From NCBI GenBank assembly GCA_964435775.1, contig CAYTAP010000172.1, forward strand, positions 1-5,787: a stretch of 5,787 nucleotides of DNA, written 5' to 3'. The notes under the pieces are model-generated. The model searched no databases. It was not told the DNA's origin and saw nothing but the letters and a program-made list of their open reading frames with translations. The translations under genes and the position numbers were made by a program. Source of the DNA: CAYTAP01 sp964435775 (lineage in GTDB: Bacteria > Planctomycetota > Phycisphaerae > Tepidisphaerales > Tepidisphaeraceae). Below, piece after piece: positions 1 to 5,787 of the stretch. Position 1 is the first letter of the stretch; the number at the start of each line of letters is the position of its first letter.

Positions 1-1
1 G

Positions 2-886
2 TCGGCGGATCGGTATTTGAAGCTGCTGCGCAATGCGTTTGGCGTGCAGATCGTGGCGCGCGATGATGAATTGCGCCTGTCGGGAGACCGGGAACAGGTG
101 TCCAAGGCGGCGGCGGTCATCGAGCAGATGCAAAAGCACCTGCGCCGGCATGACTGGATCAGCGTGGACGAGGTGAGCAAGGCGATCTCGAATGCGGCCG
201 GGGCCATCTCCGAACGCTCGGGGGATGAAATCGACGTCTATTCCAAGGGGCGGGCGATCCGGCCGAAAACGCGGGGGCAGCGTCGTTACATCGACGCGAT
301 GATGAAACACGACTTGACGTTCTGCATCGGTCCGGCTGGAACTGGGAAGACGTATCTCGCGGTGGCAGCGGCAGTTAGCCTTCTCAAACATGGGCAGGCC
401 AAGCGAATCGTTCTGGCGCGACCCGCGGTGGAGGCGGGGGAGCGGCTGGGCTTCCTACCCGGCGACCTGCAAGCCAAGGTGAACCCCTACCTGCGCCCGC
501 TATTCGACGCTCTGAACGACATGATGGATTTCGAGCAGGTGAAACGGTTTATGGTCAATGAGGTGATCGAGGTGGTGCCGCTGGCGTTCATGCGCGGGCG
601 GACCCTCAACGAGAGCATTGTGATCCTGGACGAAGCGCAAAACACGACGCCATCACAAATGTTGATGTTTTTGACACGGCTGGGCAATGATTCGAAAATG
701 GTGGTGACAGGGGATACCACGCAAGTGGATCTGCCGGAGGGGCAAATCAGCGGACTGGAGGATGCGGTCAGCAAGCTCAAGGGCGTGAAGGGAATCGCGC
801 TGATCGAACTGGAACGCGAGGACATCGTACGACATCATCTGGTGCAGAATATCGTCAATGCGTACGAGCGGGCGGGGCACGAATGA
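2..886 (+). CDS. phoH: PhoH-family ATPase (PhoH/YbeZ-like), 5' partial
   Basis: Predicted cytoplasmic P-loop ATPase of the PhoH/YbeZ family, proteins linked to RNA metabolism and often encoded beside ybeY. The frame is open to the left edge. A TTG at 17 could be read as a start, but the upstream codons (S-A-D-R-Y-L) continue the domain, so the true start lies outside the window. Numbering from the TTG, residues 1-45 resemble the KH-like N-terminal region of the family. Walker A GPAGTGKT is at 105-112 (nt 329-352). The conserved ARPAVEAGERLGFLPGD segment is at 134-150. Walker B IVILDEAQNTT is at 201-211, and the sensor-like VVTGD is at 229-233. The C-terminus, with the run ELEREDIVRHHLVQNIV, looks complete and ends in TGA at 884-886. 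About 295 residues are visible; family members are usually a little over 300. The next gene follows after 72 nt on the same strand, so an operon is likely. The family call is very secure; the exact biochemical role is not established by sequence. Confidence 0.95.
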   Translation, partial: SADRYLKLLRNAFGVQIVARDDELRLSGDREQVSKAAAVIEQMQKHLRRHDWISVDEVSKAISNAAGAISERSGDEIDVYSKGRAIRPKTRGQRRYIDAMMKHDLTFCIGPAGTGKTYLAVAAAVSLLKHGQAKRIVLARPAVEAGERLGFLPGDLQAKVNPYLRPLFDALNDMMDFEQVKRFMVNEVIEVVPLAFMRGRTLNESIVILDEAQNTTPSQMLMFLTRLGNDSKMVVTGDTTQVDLPEGQISGLEDAVSKLKGVKGIALIELEREDIVRHHLVQNIVNAYERAGHE

Positions 887-944
887 GTACTTTTGGATAT
901 CATGGATGGAATTGTTTGAATTGGGCAAAGGGGAATTGAGGGTT

Positions 945-950
945 GGAGGA
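945..950 (+). promoter_or_regulatory. Ribosome binding site supporting the TTG start of the HD-phosphohydrolase
   Basis: GGAGGA lies 8 nt upstream of the TTG at 959. In that frame the last upstream stop is the TGA at 917-919, and no ATG or GTG occurs between it and 959, so this Shine-Dalgarno match favours TTG-959. The next in-frame ATG, at 995, has no comparably good purine run in front of it. The rest of the 887-958 gap shows no convincing terminator; promoter elements cannot be called by eye. Confidence 0.6.
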
Positions 951-958
951 CAGCGGGA

Positions 959-3288
959 TTGAAAGGGGCGGGCGGTTCCGCGGGTAATACGCGTATGTTG
1001 TGGACACGGCAATGTCGGACGTTGCGGGCGGGGTTGCGGCGAAACCGCGCTGATGCGCCGCCGCTTTGGCAGGTGATGCGCAAGGAAGGGAGCCTCGCGT
1101 CGCTCGGAATCGCCGTGGTGTTTTGCATTGCGGCAATCGCCATCTTGACGATGCGGCAGGATGTGATGCCGTATCGGCCGGGGCAGTATGTGCCCCGCAC
1201 CATTCACAGCCGCGTGGCGTTTTCATTTGTCGATAAGGATTTACTGACGAAGGTGCGCGAGGATGCGCGGGGGAACGTGCCGCGAATTTACAAGAGCACC
1301 GGCGAGGTGTGGGATGCGCTGGCGGATCAATTGCGGGCGCTGCCGGACCAGATGGGCGGGCACAGCATCGACGAAATCTCCCCGCATTTGAAGGATCAAT
1401 TCAAGCTGGATCAGGCCGCTCCGTTCATCAGCGCGCTCGACAGCGCGACGGTGACAATGCTCGATCAGTATCGGCTGGAGTCGCGTCGAAAGGGATACAA
1501 CGAGGCGATTGATACATACATTCAGCCGCTTCGGAAATTAATCCTCCTGCGGCCGGAGGATCGAACGGAAGAGCGGCGGCATCAGGAGCAGATGCGTCAG
1601 CAGTATGCGAGGATCGAGGTCAACTCCGCCACGACGCGCCTGGAGGACACCTACTCGACCGACCCGACGCCTGAACTGCTTCAAAAGTTTCTCGATGCGG
1701 CGGCGGTATTTCCCAGGGAGGTGCAACTGAAGATCGTCGCGTACACCGCCAACAACCTCCGGCCGACGAACGTGGTGGACGAGGATGCGACGGCGATGGC
1801 GCAGAATCAGGCGGCCGACTCGGTGCATCCCAAGCAGGCGGAGGTCTTTTACAGCGCCAACCGGATCATCAAGCGCCCCGGAGTGCTGGATGAGCGAGAC
1901 TGGCAGTTGCTCAAGGCAGAGCACAGCGCCTTTCTGGAGACGCTGAGTCCCGGCACGCTGGTGAAATCGAAGATCGGGGCGGCGGGGATCGTGGCCTTGT
2001 TGACGGTGCTTCTGGGCGGGTACGTCTGGTACTACCAGCGCCGGGTCGTGAAGAATCATGCCCGGGCGTGGGCCATCGCGATGTTGCTGCTGGCAATGCT
2101 CCTTTTGGCGCAACTGGCGGCGATTGGCACCGGGCCGCTGTATCTGTTCGGGATCGCGCCGACGATCCTGGTGGCGATGATTCTGGCGATCGCCTATGAC
2201 CGTCGGTTTGCGATGGGAATCGCGTGCATTCACGCGGTGCTGGTGACGGCGGCGCTGGACCAGGGGATCGGATTTTTCCTCATCCTGCTCGTGGGCATCT
2301 TCACCTGCTGCTTCCTGCTCGACGAGGTGCGGACACGGAGCAAGCTCATTGAAGTGGGCGGCGCGACGGCGGTCATGATGATGCTGGCGACGCTGTCGGT
2401 GGGGATGGTGCCGCTGGACCCGGTGGAACCGCTCATGTTCATCGGGCGCAACTGCCTGCACGCCGGGGCGGCGGGTCTGGCGGTGGGATTCATCGTGCTG
2501 GGGATTTTGCCGTTCGTGGAGAAGTCGTTCCGCATCACGACGAGCATGACGCTGCTGGAGTTGGCCGACGCCAATCAGCCGCTGCTTCGGCGGTTGTCGC
2601 TGGAGGCGCCGGGGACGTACAACCACAGCCTGCAGGTGGCGACGCTCGCGGAGGAGGCCGCCGAAGCCATCGGCGCCAATTCGCTGCTCTGCCGCGTGGG
2701 GGCGTATTACCACGACATCGGCAAGATGAACAAAGCGGACTATTTTGTGGAGAACCAGGCGGATGGGCGCAATCGGCATCTCAATTTAACGCCGAGCGTG
2801 TCGCTGCTCATCATCATCGGGCATGTGAAGGATGGGATCGAACTGGCGCGGGAATACAATCTTCCGACGCGCTTGTTCCCGTTCATCCAGCAGCATCATG
2901 GAACGACGCTGGTGGAATATTTCTATCACCAGGCCTGCTCGAAAAAGGACAAGGGCGGGCCGGATGTTCCGGCGATCAGCGAGACGCAGTATCGATATCC
3001 CGGACCCAAGCCGCGACTGAAGGAAGTGGCGATCCTGATGCTGGCGGATGCGGCGGAAAGCGCCTGCCGGGCATTGCCCGAACCAAATGCCAGCCGAATT
3101 GAAACGCTGGTCCATTCGCTGGCGACGCGGCGGCTGGTCGATGGGCAATTCGACGAGTGCNNNNNNNNNNNNNNNNNNNNNTGGTCAAGGCGCTGGTCGG
3201 CATCTATCACGGGCGGCTGGCGTACCCCTCGAACAGCGGCGAGAGCGGCGAGGAGCCGGCGGGCCCGCTGGCGGTCAAGACGGCGTAG
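959..3288 (+). CDS. pgpH: 7TMR-HDED/HD-domain membrane phosphohydrolase (PgpH/YqfF-like), interrupted by an N run
   Basis: Multi-pass membrane protein with a cytoplasmic HD phosphohydrolase domain. The characterised homologue PgpH of Listeria hydrolyses c-di-AMP; that substrate is inferred here, not shown. Starting at TTG-959, there is one N-terminal membrane segment (about 47-65), then an extracytoplasmic 7TMR-HDED-type region (about 70-335, beginning YRPGQYVPRTIHSRVAF). Seven hydrophobic segments follow (about 339-358, 371-390, 392-412, 417-434, 436-454, 468-487, 499-520). The HD domain has H556 in APGTYNHS, H585-D586 in YYHDIGK (nt 2711 onward), H622 in GHVKDG, H646-H647 in QQHHGT, and D697 in MLADAAE. 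Residue 734 abuts 21 Ns. The typical C-terminal block VKALVGIYHGRLAYPS resumes from about 3184 in a different frame and ends at TAG 3286-3288. The frame shift therefore most likely reflects a wrongly sized gap. Full length is probably about 770-785 residues. It lies 72 nt after phoH, matching the common phoH-pgpH order. Confidence 0.92.
3161..3181. other. Assembly gap (21 Ns) inside the HD-phosphohydrolase gene
   Basis: Twenty-one undetermined bases follow the codons for DGQFDEC. Codons before the gap start at positions equal to 2 modulo 3. The conserved VKALVGIYHGR block after it is read with codons starting at 1 modulo 3. To keep one frame, the true number of missing bases must be 1 modulo 3, which 21 is not. 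Homologues, as I recall them, carry roughly 13-14 residues here (a D-L-T-x-x-x-L type helix), which would correspond to about 40-43 nt. That size is an estimate. Confidence 0.9.
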
Positions 3289-3308
3289 GAGGCAGTGGAG
3301 ACGCTTGC

Positions 3309-3380
3309 GTAGGGTCCGTGGTACTCCGCGGACCATTGTGGCGATGGCGGCAATGGTCCGCGGAGTACCACGGACCCTAC
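3309..3380. repeat. Perfect 30-bp inverted repeat with 12-nt loop
   Basis: Positions 3309-3338 are the exact reverse complement of 3351-3380, separated by 12 nt (3339-3350). Pairing stops cleanly at both outer ends. It begins 21 nt after the stop of the HD-phosphohydrolase, so it could fold at the 3' end of that mRNA. No T-run follows on either strand, so it is not a canonical intrinsic terminator. Each arm contains a 22-nt core (3313-3334 and 3355-3376), running from GGTCC to GGACC, that can itself form a 9-bp hairpin with one T-G pair. The architecture suggests a REP- or MITE-like dispersed palindrome, though no transposase or target duplication is visible. A role in mRNA 3'-end protection or termination is possible. 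Confidence 0.9.
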
Positions 3381-3414
3381 AACCACGGAGTTCCAGGCTC
3401 GGATGCCAGGGCAC

Positions 3415-3443
3415 CCACGAGCCGCAAGCGTAAGCGACGGACG
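3415..3443 (+). repeat. 29-bp direct repeat, copy 1
   Basis: This 29-bp segment starts CCACGAGCCG and ends CGTAAGCGACGGACG. It matches 3545-3573 at 26 of 29 positions; the three differences are clustered (3425, 3427, 3428). The copies are in the same orientation with starts 130 bp apart and flank the heptamer arrays. It resembles a dispersed intergenic repeat; I see no coding role. Confidence 0.85.
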
Positions 3444-3452
3444 GGCGGGAAA

Positions 3453-3487
3453 AATGCCGAACGATGAATGCGGAATGCCGTATGGGT
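3453..3487 (+). repeat. Degenerate heptamer array 1 (AATGCSG type)
   Basis: Five 7-nt units in register start at 3453, 3460, 3467, 3474 and 3481. Units 1, 3 and 4 fit AATGCSG (AATGCCG, AATGCGG, AATGCCG); units 2 and 5 are diverged. The period of exactly 7 matches array 2 downstream, though the unit sequence differs. It lies between the two 29-bp direct repeat copies. Short tandemly repeated heptamers are known from intergenic DNA of cyanobacteria and some other bacteria. Confidence 0.55.
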
Positions 3488-3491
3488 CCAC

Positions 3492-3546
3492 GGATGGATT
3501 TTTGATCTCAATCCAAAATCGACAATCACAAATCGAAAATCCATCC
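3492..3546. repeat. 15-bp imperfect inverted repeat
   Basis: The left arm 3492-3506 (GGATGGATTTTTGAT) pairs with 3532-3546 (ATCGAAAATCCATCC) over 15 positions with one T-G pair, leaving a 25-nt loop. It sits between two convergent genes and could fold in either transcript. It has no trailing T-run, so a terminator role is only possible, not shown. The right arm overlaps heptamer array 2 and the first two bases of direct repeat copy 2, so part of the symmetry may come from repeat composition. Confidence 0.5.
3510..3544 (+). repeat. Heptamer tandem array 2 (AATCSAM type)
   Basis: Five consecutive 7-nt units begin at 3510, 3517, 3524, 3531 and 3538, all starting AATC. Examples are AATCCAA and AATCGAC; the consensus is close to AATCSAM. 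The array ends exactly where direct repeat copy 2 starts (3545). It is AT-rich in a GC-rich setting and noncoding. The register is clean, but unit function is unknown. Confidence 0.75.
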
Positions 3547-3573
3547 ACGAGCCGGATTCGTAAGCGACGGACG
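3545..3573 (+). repeat. 29-bp direct repeat, copy 2
   Basis: Second copy of the repeat at 3415-3443, 26 of 29 identical, with the central bases reading GGATTC in place of GCAAGC. It directly follows heptamer array 2 and ends 5 nt short of the stop codon of the - strand nucleotidyltransferase gene. It therefore occupies the immediate 3' flank of that gene's transcript. Confidence 0.85.
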
Positions 3574-3578
3574 CGAGG

Positions 3579-4931
3579 CTACGAAGCGTCGGGGCGGGAT
3601 GCCAGGGAGAGGGCCATCTTCAAGGCATCGGCGGGGGTGGTCACTCGGCTTTCCAGTTGAGCATCGTACACTTGCTTGAGAATGTGCTTGAAGGCCGGGC
3701 CGGGGCGGAGGCCGGCGGCGATCAGGTTCTGGCCGTCGAGCAACGGCACGGGGGCGCAATTCACATCGTCCAGGGAAGCAAAGTCGGCTTCGAGCGATGC
3801 GGCAACCTCCGCGAATAAACCGTGCGACGCCATGGCCGCGAGAAGGAGGCGGGCAGGTTGCCCGGCGGGGTCGGCCATCAAACGTTTTTTCATGGCGAGC
3901 GTCGGAGGGTTGACATCGAGCATCAACCGAAGCTGCTCGAGGACCCCTTTCATCAAATCCGACTCATCATTGCTGATCTTGAGGGCTTTGCGCATCGCGT
4001 GGACCATCCGCGCGGCGACGGCGCGATCGGGGAAGCGCTGCCCGCCATCGGTTGCCGGCGTCATGAACCAGCGGCAAAGACACGCGGCCGCGAGCGACAG
4101 TCCGAAAGGAATCGTCTGACTTGGCGCGATGGAGCAGAGGAGGGCGCGCGATGGATCAAAAGCCGGCGCCGGCGGCATTTCAATGAATCGAAACAGGGGA
4201 TGGACCAGATCGTAGCGCCACAGCATCTCCCACGAGAGGCTTCGGGTTGGAGGCATCAGCATGTGGCGAAGTTCGTCGGCGATGCGCTCGGGGCTGACAC
4301 GGATCAGTTGGGCGGCATGACGGCGGAGGGCGTCGCCGGTTCGCGGGTCGATCGTCAGATCAAATCGCGCGGCGAAGCGTATGGCGCGGAGGAGGCGTAG
4401 GTAGTCATCGCCAAGTCGTTTGTCGGGGTCGCCGATGGCGCGAAGGATACGGTTGTGAAGATCGTCAAGGCCGCCAACATAGTCGATCACCTTGTGGGGA
4501 TCGGGATCGAGAAACAGGCCGTTGATCGTGAAATCACGACGTTGGGCATCTTCCTGGGCGCTGGAGAATCGAATGGTGTCGGGGTGTCGGCCGTCGGCGT
4601 AGTCGCCATCGGTGCGGAAGGTCGCGACTTCGACAACGCTGGGGCCATGGCGGACGAGGATAACCCCGAACGCCTGCCCCACCGCCTGGGTATGGGGGAA
4701 AAGCTCTCGCACCCGCTGGGGCGGCGCATCGGTGGCGATGTCGTAATCCTTGGGTTCAAGCCCCATGAGCAGATCGCGCACACATCCGCCGGCGAAGTAG
4801 GCGACTTGACCGGCGACACGCAAGCAGGCGAGGACGGCAAGGGCATCCTCCTTGCGACAAAGTTGCTTGGAGGGCGTTTGGGGCGCTTCGGGCATTGCTC
4901 CATCATGCGCGATCGAGGCGCGGCGGGCCAT
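3579..4931 (-). CDS. cca: CCA tRNA nucleotidyltransferase / poly(A) polymerase family (class II)
   Basis: Cytoplasmic class II nucleotidyltransferase, predicted to add or repair the 3' CCA of tRNAs. The 450-residue length fits the family. From ATG-4931, GGCVRD is at 48-53 and the metal-binding D-x-D of KDYDIAT is at D62 and D64. Next come VATFRTDGDYADGRHPD (102-118) and RRDFTINGL (131-139), then GDPDKRLGDDYLRLLRAIRFAARF (167-190) and RVSPERIADEL (211-221). The C-terminal LIAAGLRPGPAFKHILKQVYDAQLE (403-427) is typical of bacterial tRNA nucleotidyltransferases of this kind. The sequence cannot by itself separate CCA-adding from A-adding, CC-adding or mRNA poly(A) polymerase activity. A second in-frame ATG at 4895 (MPEAPQ) is an alternative start, since the first 12 residues carry no recognised motif. 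The ATG at 4931 lies 5 nt after the methyltransferase stop, in a GGGGTAGG context that could act as a weak ribosome site, so translational coupling is plausible. Confidence 0.9.
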   Translation of the reverse strand: MARRASIAHDGAMPEAPQTPSKQLCRKEDALAVLACLRVAGQVAYFAGGCVRDLLMGLEPKDYDIATDAPPQRVRELFPHTQAVGQAFGVILVRHGPSVVEVATFRTDGDYADGRHPDTIRFSSAQEDAQRRDFTINGLFLDPDPHKVIDYVGGLDDLHNRILRAIGDPDKRLGDDYLRLLRAIRFAARFDLTIDPRTGDALRRHAAQLIRVSPERIADELRHMLMPPTRSLSWEMLWRYDLVHPLFRFIEMPPAPAFDPSRALLCSIAPSQTIPFGLSLAAACLCRWFMTPATDGGQRFPDRAVAARMVHAMRKALKISNDESDLMKGVLEQLRLMLDVNPPTLAMKKRLMADPAGQPARLLLAAMASHGLFAEVAASLEADFASLDDVNCAPVPLLDGQNLIAAGLRPGPAFKHILKQVYDAQLESRVTTPADALKMALSLASRPDAS

Positions 4932-4936
4932 TGTGC

Positions 4937-5787
4937 CTACCCCACTTCCGCCACAGCATTGGTTTTGGTCGACTTGCCGCCCCTGGCGCGGGCCACGCGC
5001 GGACGACCGAAGGCGTCGGTTTCCGTCATCACGCGGCTATCGCGGTTGGGATCGAGCGCGGCGTCAGGCGATCCGAAAAGCCCGCTGCCTGAATCATTTG
5101 CCAAGGCGCTTTCCAGTCGCTGTTGCCCGTATTTGACGTATTCCTCGCTCTGGTCGATCCCGACGTACTTTCGCCCGAGCAATGCGGCGGCGACGGCGGT
5201 CGTGCCGCTGCCGCTGAACGGATCGAGCACGATGTCGCCGGGATTGGATGAGGCGAGGATGACGCGGTTCAGCACGCCGATCGGCATCTGGCAGCCATGC
5301 CACCCCTCGCGCTCCTTGAAGGTGCCGCAGACGCGGGAGACGTTCCATGTGTCGGATTGCGGTTCGAAATAGCCGTGTTCCGTCGCCTCCTGTGGACGGA
5401 GGAACCAGGTGTCATCGGGCAATTTGCCCTTGGGATTGGCGCGGACATCCTTGTAGGTCGTCTGCCTGGCCGAGGCGACGCGCACGGCGTCGGAGTTGAA
5501 GGTGAACTCTTTTTCGTCCTTCGTGAAATAAAGAATGTGCGTGTGGCTGCGGGCGAACTTGGTTTTGGTCTGCTGGCCGAACGTGTAATGCCAGATGATC
5601 CAGTTGCGCATGTTGAAGCCAAGCTGACGGCGGGCGATGACGCACAGGTCGGCGGCATAATCGTCGCCGATCGCCAGATAAAATGACCCATTGGGCTTGA
5701 GGGCGCGATGGACCGCCTTCATCCAGTCGTGGCTGAACTGGAGGTAATCCTCCATCTTCCGCGTGTCGTCATAGCCGTCGTACAAAT
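4937..5787 (-). CDS. β-group site-specific DNA methyltransferase (N6-adenine/N4-cytosine type), 5' partial
   Basis: SAM-dependent DNA methyltransferase of the N6_N4_Mtase family. The frame is open at the right edge. A TTG at 5785 could be called a start, but YDGYDDTRKMEDYLQFSHDW reads as the stretch just after the catalytic DPPF/DPPY motif IV, which must lie a few codons outside the window. Numbering from that TTG, ALKPNGSFYLAIGDDYAADL is at 28-47 and WIIWHYTFGQQTKTKFARSHTHILYF at 62-87. The latter resembles β-group enzymes and may contribute to DNA contact. SAM-binding motif I DPFSGSGTT is at 188-196 (DPFSGSGT, nt 5201-5224), followed by LLGRKYVGID at 202-211. Motif IV preceding motif I gives the β order. 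A basic, low-complexity tail (about 258-282) follows the catalytic core. No restriction endonuclease is visible in the window, so it may be a solitary methyltransferase or have a partner beyond the edge. The target site cannot be inferred. The stop TAG at 4937-4939 is 5 nt from the nucleotidyltransferase ATG. Confidence 0.92.
   Translation of the reverse strand, partial: LYDGYDDTRKMEDYLQFSHDWMKAVHRALKPNGSFYLAIGDDYAADLCVIARRQLGFNMRNWIIWHYTFGQQTKTKFARSHTHILYFTKDEKEFTFNSDAVRVASARQTTYKDVRANPKGKLPDDTWFLRPQEATEHGYFEPQSDTWNVSRVCGTFKEREGWHGCQMPIGVLNRVILASSNPGDIVLDPFSGSGTTAVAAALLGRKYVGIDQSEEYVKYGQQRLESALANDSGSGLFGSPDAALDPNRDSRVMTETDAFGRPRVARARGGKSTKTNAVAEVG

Noticed and set aside
17..19. TTG as the real start of phoH
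   Set aside because: The frame is open to the window edge and the preceding codons fit the N-terminal domain, so the start lies upstream.
883..939. 18-codon open frame overlapping the phoH stop (ATGA)
   Set aside because: The ATGA overlap is suggestive of coupling, but the peptide is very short, shows no family resemblance, and ends before the phosphohydrolase ribosome site. No evidence of coding.
1538..2779. Long - strand open frame of 413 codons antisense to the phosphohydrolase
   Set aside because: Composition is dominated by R, H, Q and P, with no recognisable motif. It mirrors a GC-rich gene with strong motifs on the opposite strand, so it is a shadow frame.
3309..3380. Intrinsic terminator for the phoH-pgpH operon
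   Set aside because: The stem is strong, but no T-run follows on either strand and the 30-bp perfect stem is longer than usual, so I list it as a repeat rather than a terminator.
3182..3433. Continuation of the phosphohydrolase frame through the N run to 3433
   Set aside because: The translation becomes an R/W/S-rich sequence running through the inverted repeat. The conserved family C-terminus is in another frame and stops at 3288.
3415..3573. CRISPR-like repeat-spacer arrangement
   Set aside because: Only two copies, the 101-bp interval is too long for a spacer and is itself made of tandem heptamers, and no cas genes are present.
4455..5372. + strand open frame of 305 codons opposite the nucleotidyltransferase and methyltransferase
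   Set aside because: It spans two well-supported genes on the other strand, has no domain motifs, and is explained by codon bias.

Overview
The window is a GC-rich (roughly 60% by eye) bacterial chromosomal segment with four protein genes in two convergent pairs. The left pair is on the + strand: a 5'-truncated PhoH-family ATPase, then a large membrane HD-domain phosphohydrolase of the PgpH/YqfF type (7TMR-HDED ectodomain, seven-helix membrane block, HD domain). The right pair is on the - strand: a β-group DNA methyltransferase that runs off the right edge, then a class II tRNA nucleotidyltransferase (CCA-adding/poly(A) polymerase family) starting 5 nt after the methyltransferase stop. The two pairs meet tail to tail around a 290-nt spacer (3289-3578).

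The neighbourhood phoH-pgpH is a well-known bacterial arrangement, usually followed by ybeY (16S rRNA maturation endonuclease) in Firmicutes and several other phyla. Here ybeY is absent after pgpH. A PgpH-type protein in a GC-rich genome, together with spacers rich in short repeats, suggests a Planctomycetota-like or other PVC-group/environmental bacterium. This is an inference from style, not a firm assignment, and the run of Ns suggests a draft or metagenomic assembly.

The coding genes look like ordinary housekeeping genes plus one methyltransferase. A run of 21 Ns (3161-3181) interrupts the HD-phosphohydrolase near its C-terminus. The conserved C-terminal sequence resumes in a different frame after the Ns, so the N count is not the true gap length, and the gene almost certainly ends at 3288 rather than in the out-of-frame extension to 3433.

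The most unusual part is the spacer between the convergent genes. It holds a perfect 30-bp inverted repeat with a 12-nt loop, whose arms are themselves near-palindromic. It also holds two copies of a 29-bp direct repeat 130 bp apart, two degenerate heptamer arrays between those copies, and an imperfect 15-bp inverted repeat overlapping the second array. These look like a composite of dispersed intergenic repeat families. I see no CRISPR array, tRNA, rRNA, transposase or recognisable new multi-gene system.
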